A stretch of DNA of 64,000 nucleotides, taken from Heterodera schachtii (lineage: Eukaryota; Nematoda; Chromadorea; Rhabditida; Heteroderidae). The stretch is from contig SIJG01000010.1 of NCBI GenBank assembly GCA_023374025.1, forward strand, positions 1,006,300 to 1,070,299. Direction: 5' to 3'. The notes beneath the pieces are model-generated. The model was not told the origin of the DNA. It saw only the letters and a program-made list of their open reading frames with translations, and ran no database searches. Below, one piece after another: positions 54,867 through 64,000 of this stretch. The translations under genes and the position numbers were made by a program. Position 1 is the first letter of the stretch. Each line of letters begins with the position of its first letter.

Positions 54867-56706
54867 TTGTCGGAAACAATTTCTTCCGGGATTCCGAGCC
54901 GAAAAATGATTGATCGGAGCACAAACACTGTGGCATAGGCAGAAATTGTGTTCATTCTGTAAACTTCTGGCCACTTTGAAAATGAGTCGATCAGAATTAA
55001 ATATTGATGGCCGTCTGAGCATGGGCCTGCGAAATCGATGTGGACTCGCTGAAAGACCTTGTCCGTTGTTTGCCATGGCGAGAGAGGTGCTTTTGTTGGA
55101 TTTTTCTGGCCCAATTGGCACTCTTCGCATGTGCTCACAACTTTTTCAATCGCCGAGTCCATTCCTGGCCAATACACGTGGCGTCGAGCAAGCGCTTTCA
55201 TTCGCACAATGCCTGGGTGCGCGATGTGCAATGCCTTTAGGATGCGACTGCGGAGCGAAGTTGGGACGATCACACGGTCCTCATACAGCAGGCAATTGTC
55301 GACCTCCAAAATTTTGTCCCTTTTTGGAAAATACGGACTGATTTCAGAATCGGCGACTTTTGCTGGCCATCCATTTCTCAAAAATTGAAGAACCGTTTGA
55401 AGTGGTTGATCATTGGCCATGGCTGCAGAAATTTCGGTGGTTGTCACTGGGAGCTGATCCATTCTGTTTTCGAAAACAGAATTAATGTAGCAATCCGTGT
55501 CGGCACAGATGTTTGCTATTAGGATGTCCTCCTCTGGACGTGGATAATTAGCAATGAGCCGGGACAAAACGTCGGCTTGGCCAAATGATGTGGTGTTGAC
55601 GTAGCGAATTTCAAAGTCGTAATTCGCCAAAATCATTGACCAGCGTTGCAGGCGGCTCGCGGCATAAATCGGGATGCCCTTTTTAGAGCCAAAAATAGCC
55701 AATAAAGGTTTGTGGTCAGTTTGCAAAATAAATTTTCGGCCGTACACCATGCGATGAAATTTTTGAACGGCGAACACAATGGCCAATGCCTCTTTTTCGA
55801 TTTGGCTGTAATTTTGCTGCGCTGCTGTCAATGTGCATGCTGCGTGTTCCACCACTTTTTCCTTTTTGTCGGGGAATGTGTGGCTTAATGTGGCGCCGAT
55901 TCCATCCTTGGACGCATCTGCCGATACGACGATTGGGCGTGCCGGGTCGTAGTGGGTCAGCAGTAGGTCGGATGTCATCGTTTCCTTTGCCTTTTCAAAA
56001 GCATTTTGCTGTTCTGACGTCCAATTCCAAACTACGTCTTTTTGGAGGAGTCGGTCGAGCGGTGCACGCAACTCACGCATGCATTTGACAAATCTCCCAT
56101 AATAATTCAAAGCACCCAAAAATGATCGGAGCGTGCTTTTGTCGATCGGTGCGGGCATTTTCCGAATAGCGTCCGAACGCGATGGGTCAGGACGAATGCC
56201 ATTTGCTGACACAATATGCCCAAGGAACAAAAGTTCGGGCTGTAAAACTTTGCATTTGTCCAGTTGGATGCGCAGACCGTACTCTTTTATGCGTTCAAAA
56301 AGAGTGTAAAGTGCTGAAATGTGTTGGTCCAGGGTTTTCGTTGCGATTAATCCATCGTCGAGGTACGCGAAAACTCCAGGGATGCCAGCACAAATTTGGT
56401 CCATCAAATGCTGAAATATCGCCGGTGCCGATTTGACTCCGAACGGCAGGCGTTGGCATTGGAAGAGTCCACGATGCGTGTTGATGGCGCACAATTGCTT
56501 GGATTTGTCATCCATTTCCATTTGCAAATATGCATCGCGCAAATCCAAATTTGAGAAAAATTTCGCGCCATTCAGTGAAGCGTAGATGTCGTCCGGCCTT
56601 GGCAGTGGGTGGCGGTTCAATTCTAATGCATTGTTGAGGCCAGTCGAGAAGTTAATGCAGACTCTCGTCTTGCCGTTCTTCTTTTTAACGGCCAAGATTG
56701 GCCTGT
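54867..56706 (-). pseudogene. pol remnant: RT, RNase H, partial integrase
   Basis: Open minus-strand frame of about 610 codons. RT palm motifs FSNLDLRDAYLQM and FAYLDDGL (catalytic LDD) are intact; RNase H has SADASKDGIG, EKEALAIVFA and TDHKPLL; the integrase zinc region has HPGIVRMKALARRH and CEEC; the core has HIDFAGP and the second Asp in IVSDN. It stops there: the catalytic Glu and C-terminus are missing and the frame runs into satellite. The N-terminal RT part is separated by the host fragment. Not functional as it stands. Confidence 0.9.
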
Positions 56707-57316
56707 TCCCAAATGCCATTGATTCTGGTGCTGAATTGCTCGATGAGATTTGTGGTGATTCTGATCAGCCACTTGCATATTCTGCTGGCCAAATTTTGTC
56801 TGAATGGCTTCACATCCCGGCAAAAGATGGCCAACCGAAGAAATTACGTTGCCATGCTTTTACGTCAGAAATCGCTGATTTAGTCAACAATTTCAAGAAG
56901 GTGTGTGGCCACAGTTTCGTTGGATTAATTGCCATTTGCTTTTCGTTTCCATTGTTTAGAAATTTCGCCGTGCCACCGCTTCTTCCGCCAGCTATCAAAT
57001 TCAATTTACTGTTTATGAGGAGCCAACGGAAATTGTGCCATTTGAATGTGTGAACGGACGGACCAACGAAAAGCTGACATTGGAGAAAGAAGGCGATCGT
57101 GAAAATACCGGTTTTGATTGGCTGATGAAGCGATGCCCAATTGGGGAGACGACGGCCGTTTTAAACGAAAATTCGGGCAATTTGAACAATATCAGCTTTA
57201 CGTTTTATGGGAATTGTATTGGGTGAGTTGTAACAGCTTTTGCTTTAATAATCAAATAAAAATTGCGCTTAATTTAGGCCATTGTCGCCACCGTCAGAAA
57301 AAGAAGACAAATCGAT
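56707..57316 (+). pseudogene. F-box-like gene fragment inside the retroelement RT
   Basis: Plus-strand exons with introns: end of exon 3 (about 56711-56900, AIDSGAELLDEICG, AGQILSEWLHIPAKDGQPKK, VNNFKK), intron 56901-56959, exon 4 (56960-57222, FRRATASSASYQIQF, VPFECVNGRTNEKLTLEKEG, LMKRCPIGET), intron 57223-57277 and the start of exon 5 (PLSPPSEKEDK). All are in phase and undamaged, closest in style to 28494-29747. On both sides the retroelement RT continues. Because introns are kept, the piece arrived as DNA and not by reverse transcription. Confidence 0.85.
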
Positions 57317-57760
57317 TGGCTTAATTGCGACAATTTGAAGAAGACGGTCCAATTCGGCATTCACTGCTTCCATGGCGCCGTGTGGAATTGGACGAGCTCG
57401 GCAAAATACAGGCTTTGCATCAGATCGTAGAATGAGATGCGCCTTTGCCTTTGAGCAGTGCCCCAAACCTTCTTCAAAAACTTCAGAAAAATCGGTTTGG
57501 AGTGCCGTTGTGAGCGTTGCCACATCTTTGATCGATTTGTTTGTCGGCTTCACTGCCGAAAAATTGTCGATCATTTTTGTCGCCTGAACCGATTTGCTGG
57601 ACGGAAATAAAATTTGGCGGGGGATGATCTCCAAAGCTTCGATCCATGGCAGCCCCAATAAATTGTGTCCAACTTCGCCGCTCACATAGGCGATCAGAAT
57701 TTGTGGTGGTTTGTCGGCAAATTGGACGGTGCATTGGAATTTGGAATTTGCCAAGCAAAG
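57317..57760 (-). pseudogene. pol remnant: protease end and RT N-terminus
   Basis: Minus-strand frame with FADKPPQILIAYVSGEVG, HNLLGLPWIEAL (end of protease), VFEEGLGHCSKAKAHL, PVFCRARPIPHGAMEAVNAE and LDRLLQIVAIKPI, the usual lead-in to RT. It is in a different frame from gag because of a 7-bp tandem duplication, and it is cut at KPI by the host gene piece. Confidence 0.85.
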
Positions 57761-58940
57761 CGAATGGCTGGTCATTGCAGTTTTTGGCATCGATGTCGGA
57801 TGGAGTCAAATTCGGTTCTCCCAACTCTCGCCATGTTTGCAAAGAAATGACTGTGGCTTGAGCGCCGGTGTCGCCATTCATGGAAGTTTGCCTTCCATTA
57901 ATCAAAATGATCAATTTCCACCATCGGCCTTGAGTAGTGCCAATATGCAGGCAATGAGTGTCCACTTTGACTGTGTGGAATGACCGATTGTTGTTCGGTG
58001 CCGACTTTGCTTTCTTTTGACGGCAAATTGTTGAAATGTGCCCTTTTTTGTTGCACTTGAGGCAAATGGCGTCCTTGAATGAGCAATCGGAGCGCCAGTG
58101 GTCGGATTTGCCACATGATCCACAAGGAAGTGTTGGACGACCACGTGTTGACTTCCCACTTGAATTGGCATTTTGATGTTGTCGTTGATTTGTGCCGCTT
58201 TGTCTTTGTGCTGGGTCGGTCCATTGTCGCGGCCTTGTGTTAATGGCGTTGGTGACAATTGGCGGGTTGACCAGCGACAGGGCGCTCTCTTTGACAAGTT
58301 GAATTGCCCTTAATTCCTCCTCAATTTTCTTCAGCGAAATGTCCGTGCCGTTTTTCTGCGAGTCCTCCAACATTTTCAATGCCTTTTGTCGCAAATCGTG
58401 ATGTTCATCGTTGAGCGCGATGATCAAAATAATGCACTTGAGTTGTTCCTTTGTCAGACTCAGATCGGCATTTTCACATGATGCGTTGATCTGCGCAATA
58501 AGCGACGACACGTCCTGTCCTTGTTGCTGCCGAATTTTGAAGCATTCGTAGCGGCGGACAAACAGCGAACGCGTCTCGGCAAAAAGCTGTTTGAGGTGTG
58601 AAATGGTGTCATTCCAATTCACTTGGTCCGGCTGGGTTGGGCTGATGGTATCGCGGTATTTGTTGTAATCTTCCTCTCCGAGTTTGCCGAGGAGAAGTCG
58701 CACTTTTGAGGCCTCCGGCAGTGTGCTTCCGTCGTCCTCGATCAACTTTCCATACCGTTTGAACCAGCATTCAAAAGTTGTGCCGACCTCCGGATTGTAA
58801 TGGAACGCTGAAAGGCGAGCATCGATGGAGCTTGCCAAATTGGCATTGCTCAAATTTGCTGGTGCGGCGTTTTGCGGTGCGGCATTTGTGACCATTTGCT
58901 GGAGAGCATTTAGCAATTGTTGAAGCTGTTGCGCGTCCAT
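57750..58940 (-). pseudogene. gag with two CCHC knuckles, plus protease active site
   Basis: Minus-strand frame starting MDAQQLQQLLNALQQMV (start chosen there; an upstream ATG at 58964 is possible). Capsid-like region FECWFKRYGKLIEDD, VRLLLGKLGEEDYNKY, two zinc knuckles CGSCGKSDHWRSDC and CLKCNKKGHISTIC, then the aspartic-protease DTGA motif (GDTGAQATVIS). After LLGKFQ the frame shifts at a 7-bp tandem duplication (AAATTCC on the coding strand); the remaining downstream frame to 57483 is out of register and not meaningful. RNA-binding and particle structure roles are family knowledge. Confidence 0.9.
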
Positions 58941-59130
58941 GGTCCAATTGAAGAAAAACTGCACACGGCAGACTTTAATCTCACACGGAGAGAAAAGTTT
59001 TTGATCTGCGAAAATTAGAAATCAACACGAGATTTCTAATTTTCCACCACGAGCAATATCAGCACGAGATAAAGCTCGGATTTGTTGCTTTGCCGGTGAT
59101 GTGCAGTTAATTGCTGACTGCGCCAAAATT
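58941..59130 (-). promoter_or_regulatory. Retroelement leader with tRNA primer-binding site
   Basis: Immediately inside the LTR, after five bases, the minus strand reads TGGCGCAGTCAGCAATTA (about 59108-59125), beginning TGG as expected for pairing with the CCA end of a tRNA. The tRNA is not identified. The leader continues to gag. Confidence 0.7.
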
Positions 59131-59322
59131 TGTTATGTCCGAAGATAACAAATTATAAAAGTTTATTTGCCGAATAAATAAATAATAAATAAATGCAGAG
59201 GAATCAATTGGGAGGTCAAAATGGTGGGCACAATTAACAACTGAATGAGGGGAAAGGAGGGGGAGAAGATGGTGAAGTGGCGTGGGGTCACACACCTAAT
59301 CAATAATCGTCTTTCTCTAACA
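59131..59322 (-). repeat. LTR (192 bp)
   Basis: On the minus strand it starts TGTTAGAGAAAGACG and ends CTTCGGACATAACA: TG...CA ends with the inverted pentamer TGTTA/TAACA. A TATAA-like TTATAATTTG lies near its end. No second LTR occurs at the other side of the element. Confidence 0.75.
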
Positions 59323-62300
59323 CAAATGAAGAACAATGATTGCGATCATTGTCATGGTTTAGTGGCAGGGCAGTCATATGGTTAGTAAGAGGGAAGTTCT
59401 CCATATTTTTCTAAGCCAATAATGTAAACGCAACAATTTTCTATTGACCCAATGGTTATGGGTTTGTTTTTCGTGACATTTTATTATTTCTCGGCCTTTT
59501 TTCGAAATAAAAAGATTAATTGCATAAGGAATTGTTTCCATTTCGTCCAAATGGTTCTATTCCAAAAGAATGCGAAAATAGACAGGCCAGAAAAAATATG
59601 ATTGGAAATTTCATCTAATTTTATAGCCATTTCTGTTTACTTATTCCAGTTGAATAGAAAATTATAGCTAGCCAAATCGATAAAAAAAGTTTTAAATTTT
59701 TTTGTTTTCAAGGCAATTACAAATGAAGAACAATGATTGCGATCATTGTCATGGTTTAGTGGCAGGGCAGTCATATGGTTAGTAAGAGGGAAGTTCTCCA
59801 TATTTTTCTAAGCCAATAATGTAAACGCAACAATTTTCTATTGACCAAATGGTTATGGGTTTGTTTTTCGTGACATTTTATTATTTCTCGGCCTTTTTTC
59901 GAAATAAAAAGATTAATTGCATAAGGAATTGTTTCCATTTCGTCCAAATGGTTCTATTCCGAAAGAATGCGAAAATAGACAGGCCAGAAAAAATATGATT
60001 GGAAATTTCATCTAATTTTATAGCCATTTCTGTTTACTTATTCCAGTTGAATAGAAAATTATAGCTAGCCAAATCGATAAAAAAAGTTTTAAATTTTTTT
60101 GTTTTCAAGGCAATTACAAATGAAGCACAATGATTGCGATCATTGTCATGGTTTAGTGGCAGGGCAGTCATATGGTTAGTAAGAGGGAAGTTCTCCATAT
60201 TTTTCTAAGCCAATAATGTAAACGCAACAATTTTCTATTGACCAAATGGTTATGGGTTTGTTTTTCGTGACATTTTATTATTTCTCGGCCTTTTTTCGAA
60301 ATAAAAAGATTAATTGCATAAGGAATTGTTTCCATTTCGTCCAAATGGTTCTATTCCGAAAGAATGCGAAAATAGACAGGCCAGAAAAAATATGATTGGA
60401 AATTTCATCTAATTTTATAGCCATTTCTGTTTACTTATTCCAGTTGAATAGAAAATTATAGCTAGCCAAATCGATAAAAAAAGTTTTAAATTTTTTTGTT
60501 TTCAAGGCAATTACAAATGAAGAACAATGATTGCGATCATTGTCATGGTTTAGTGGCAGGGCAGTCATATGGTTAGTAAGAGGGAAGTTCTCCATATTTT
60601 TCTAAGCCAATAATGTAAACGCAACAATTTTCTATTGACCAAATGGTTATGGGTTTGTTTTTCGTGACATTTTATTATTTCTCGGCCTTTTTTCGAAATA
60701 AAAAGATTAATTGCATAAGGAATTGTTTCCATTTCGTCCAAATGGTTCTATTCCGAAAGAATGCGAAAATAGACAGGCCAGAAAAAATATGATTGGAAAT
60801 TTCATCTAATTTTATAGCCATTTCTGTTTACTTATTCCAGTTGAATAGAAAATTATAGCTAGCCAAATCGATAAAAAAAGTTTTAAATTTTTTTGTTTTC
60901 AAGGCAATTACAAATGAAGAACAATGATTGCGATCATTGTCATGGTTTAGTGGCAGGGCAGTCATATGGTTAGTAAGAGGGAAGTTCTCCATATTTTTCT
61001 AAGCCAATAATGTAAACGCAACAATTTTCTATTGACCAAATGGTTATGGGTTTGTTTTTCGTGACATTTTATTATTTCTCGGCCTTTTTTCGAAATAAAA
61101 AGATTAATTGCATAAGGAATTGTTTCCATTTCGTCCAAATGGTTCTATTCCGAAAGAATGCGAAAATAGACAGGCCAGAAAAAATATGATTGGAAATTTC
61201 ATCTAATTTTATAGCCATTTCTGTTTACTTATTCCAGTTGAATAGAAAATTATAGCTAGCCAAATCGATAAAAAAAGTTTTAAATTTTTTTGTTTTCAAG
61301 GCAATTACAAATGAAGAACAATGATTGCGATCATTGTCATGGTTTAGTGGCAGGGCAGTCATATGGTTAGTAAGAGGGAAGTTCTCCATATTTTTCTAAG
61401 CCAATAATGTAAACGCAACAATTTTCTATTGACCAAATGGTTATGGGTTTGTTTTTCGTGACATTTTATTATTTCTCGGCCTTTTTTCGAAATAAAAAGA
61501 TTAATTGCATAAGGAATTGTTTCCATTTCGTCCAAATGGTTCTATTCCGAAAGAATGCGAAAATAGACAGGCCAGAAAAAATATGATTGGAAATTTCATC
61601 TAATTTTATAGCCATTTCTGTTTACTTATTCCAGTTGAATAGAAAATTATAGCTAGCCAAATCGATAAAAAAAGTTTTAAATTTTTTTGTTTTCAAGGCA
61701 ATTACAAATGAAGAACAATGATTGCGATCATTGTCATGGTTTAGTGGCAGGGCAGTCATATGGTTAGTAAGAGGGAAGTTCTCCATATTTTTCTAAGCCA
61801 ATAATGTAAACGCAACAATTTTCTATTGACCAAATGGTTATGGGTTTGTTTTTCGTGACATTTTATTATTTCTCGGCCTTTTTTCGAAATAAAAAGATTA
61901 ATTGCATAAGGAATTGTTTCCATTTCGTCCAAATGGTTCTATTCCGAAAGAATGCGAAAATAGACAGGCCAGAAAAAATATGATTGGAAATTTCATCTAA
62001 TTTTATAGCCATTTCTGTTTACTTATTCCAGTTGAATAGAAAATTATAGCTAGCCAAATCGATAAAAAAAGTTTTAAATTTTTTTGTTTTCAAGGCAATT
62101 ACAAATGAAGAACAATGATTGCGATCATTGTCATGGTTTAGTGGCAGGGCAGTCATATGGTTAGTAAGAGGGAAGTTCTCCATATTTTTCTAAGCCAATA
62201 ATGTAAACGCAACAATTTTCTATTGACCAAATGGTTATGGGTTTGTTTTTCGTGACATTTTATTATTTCTCGGCCTTTTTTCGAAATAAAAAGATTAATT

Positions 62301-63117
62301 GCATAAGGAATTGTTTCCATTTCGTCCAAATGGTTCTATTCCGAAAGAATGCGAAAATAGACAGGCCAGAAAAAATATGATTGGAAATTTCATCTAATTT
62401 TATAGCCATTTCTGTTTACTTATTCCAGTTGAATAGAAAATTATAGCTAGCCAAATCGATAAAAAAAGTTTTAAATTTTTTTGTTTTCAAGGCAATTACA
62501 AATGAAGAACAATGATTGCGATCATTGTCATGGTTTAGTGGCAGGGCAGTCATATGGTTAGTAAGAGGGAAGTTCTCCATATTTTTCTAAGCCAATAATG
62601 TAAACGCAACAATTTTCTATTGACCAAATGGTTATGGGTTTGTTTTTCGTGACATTTTATTATTTCGCGGCCTTTTTTCGAAATAAAAAGATTAATTGCA
62701 TAAGGAATTGTTTCCATTTCGTCCAAATGGTTCTATTCCGAAAGAATGCGAAAATAGACAGGCCAGAAAAAATATGATTGGAAATTTCATCTAATTTTAT
62801 AGCCATTTCTGTTTACTTATTCCAGTTGAATAGAAAATTATAGCTAGCCAAATCGATAAAAAAAGTTTTAAATTTTTTTGTTTTCAAGGCAATTACAAAT
62901 GAAGAACAATGATTGCGATCATTGTCATGGTTTAGTGGCAGGGCAGTCATATGGTTAGTAAGATGGAAGTTTAACATATTTTTCAAGGCCAATAATGTAA
63001 ACGCAACAATTTTCTATTGACCCAATGGTTATGGGTTTGTTTTTCGTGACATTTTATTATTTCTCGGCCTTTTTCGAAATAAAAAGATTAACTGCATAAG
63101 GAATTGTTTCCATTTCG
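59323..63117. repeat. Satellite array, about 398-bp monomers (part 2)
   Basis: About 9.5 monomers continuing the array beyond the retroelement, nearly all of the variant GAAGAACAATG with a seven-A run. The last monomer (62940-63117) is diverged (GATGGAAGTTTAACATAT) and stops at CATTTCGG. Confidence 0.95.
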
Positions 63118-63118
63118 G

Positions 63119-63390
63119 AAAGACAATTAATCAAATAGTGGTTTGACCTATTAACATCTTCACGACAGCTCAATTGCTTCGGCTTTCCATCTTTTGTCGG
63201 AATTTGCAACCATTTGCAAAATGCTTGGCCAATAGTTGCATTTGGCCCATCATCAGCAATTGAATCGGGCAACAAATTATCGGAACGGATTGAAATAATG
63301 TTGAGTTCGGTGAGAATTGACGGCGAAGTATGGAGACGCAAATTGTTGAAATACGGGAGATTAAACAGGGGTAAAGTCGGGAACATTGGT
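63119..63390 (-). pseudogene. Orphan F-box-like exon 3 fragment
   Basis: Minus strand reads NNLRLHTSPSILTELNIISI, SDNLLPDSIADDGPNATIGQ, AFCKWLQIPTKDGKPKQLSC, then diverges at the satellite border. Other exons are absent. Confidence 0.75.
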
Positions 63391-64000
63391 CCAATAAAAA
63401 AAAGGACAAAATTGCTCGTTTTTTGCGATTCTGAGAAGTGCTTTGTGGTTATCGAGGTCGCTGATCACGATTCTGATATTCATTCGCACCGATTTCGAAC
63501 TCCGAACCCGAATTCGAACAAGTACTGCCAATGGTCCCCACTTTTTTGGGAGAAAAGTTTTGTTCGAAAAGGTTGTGAAAACATGTTTAATTTATGGGAA
63601 CGCGAATACATTAGAAAAACAGTACGAAAAAAGCAAACAGAGCTCCCGTCTTTTTCCGTTCTGACAATGAGTAGAAAAAGGATCTTATGCAGAAAAAATC
63701 GACAAAAAGACACAAAAAATATGCCAAAATTGCAACAAATAAAAGGCACAAATTGAAAAAGGAGAAATTTCACGAGTTTGAATTTAATTATATACAAAAT
63801 TGATACTTTGGTGGTAAATCCCTTCACAGCAGACAAGGGCGTACCACCAGCAGACCCTTGGCTTCGGAGGGGCTGAAGTCAAAAATTCGATTTGAAAACT
63901 TACACAATAGACAAATAGGTTTTTATGTATGTAAGTCAAAATTTTTAAAGACAAAAAGGGATGATGCTAAAGCTGAAGGACACTTTTAAAAAATAAGATT
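63391..64000. repeat. Dispersed repeat shared with 6.4-7.2 kb
   Basis: GGTCGCTGATCACGATTCTG (63447) is the foldback arm seen elsewhere; GTCTTTTTCCGTTCTGACAA and AGGCACAAATTGAAAAAGGAG match 6500-6600; 63895-63985 resembles 7095-7190. Frames through it are not recognised as genes. Confidence 0.5.

Larger units (their letters stand above)
54867..59322 (-). mobile_element. Decayed Ty3/mdg4-like LTR retroelement
   Basis: Reads on the minus strand: LTR (59131-59322), primer-binding site, gag, protease, RT, RNase H, integrase cut at 54867. Domain order protease-RT-RNase H-integrase marks the Ty3/mdg4 (gypsy) group. Damage: a 7-bp duplication after the protease motif, a host gene piece inside RT (about 56707-57316), loss of the end of integrase and of the second LTR. 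It sits inside the 398-bp satellite; about 245 bp of the interrupted monomer are missing. Confidence 0.9.

Noticed and set aside
54910..55388. Plus-strand frames of 100-143 codons opposite pol
   Set aside because: They are shadows of the long minus-strand pol frame, which carries all the expected motifs.
63214..63756. 180-codon plus-strand frame near the end of the window
   Set aside because: Its first part is antisense to a clear exon-3 fragment and the rest is a dispersed repeat; chance open frame.

Overview
This window is eukaryotic, AT-rich and repeat-dense, and best fits the nuclear genome of a plant-parasitic cyst nematode (Globodera/Heterodera type). Three things point there: a large tandem family of five-exon genes with very short introns (about 45-65 nt) coding for F-box-like proteins of the kind greatly expanded in those nematodes, nematode-like Ty3/mdg4 retroelement ORFs, and a nuclear copy of mitochondrial nad5 that reads through with TGA as Trp. 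The genus assignment is inference from family resemblance; no search was run.

Layout. 1-44 kb is a cluster of F-box-like genes and gene remnants on both strands. Five gene models are complete and in frame across all exons: 4862-6160 (-), 18860-20179 (+), 28494-29747 (+), 32932-34501 (-, a divergent member with an N-terminal membrane segment) and 39450-40700 (-). A sixth, at 1-1456 (+), is open but its 5' end lies outside the window. At least ten other copies carry frameshifts, deletions or insertions. Between them lie two tandem copies of a Lon-protease-like C-terminal exon (about 11.0-14.0 kb) with two older fragments at 21.7 and 36.9 kb. A direct segmental duplication of about 5.5-6 kb (18.86-24.84 kb and 34.82-40.2 kb) and a tandem duplication of about 2 kb (11.0-13.35 kb and 13.6-15.33 kb) explain much of the repetition.

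The cluster is heavily hit by non-autonomous DNA transposons. At least eight elements have terminal inverted repeats and apparent 8-bp target-site duplications (hAT-like), and five of them can be matched to an unoccupied site in a paralogous copy within this window, which gives their exact boundaries and relative age.

44.64-63.12 kb is a satellite array with a period of about 398 bp (roughly 35 monomers), each carrying a perfect 8-bp-arm palindrome. It is interrupted at 54.87-59.32 kb by a decayed Ty3/mdg4-like LTR retroelement on the minus strand (one LTR, primer site, gag with two CCHC knuckles, protease, RT/RNase H, truncated integrase). An intron-containing piece of an F-box-like gene sits inside its RT domain. 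The last 0.9 kb returns to F-box-gene debris and a dispersed repeat also seen at 6.4-7.2 kb.

How it works together: the F-box-like proteins would by family knowledge act as substrate receptors for SCF ubiquitin ligases, but only the amino-terminal resemblance is visible here. The region looks like a birth-and-death gene cluster driven by tandem duplication and MITE insertion next to a satellite block. Frameshifts noted could in part be sequencing errors, especially at homopolymers.
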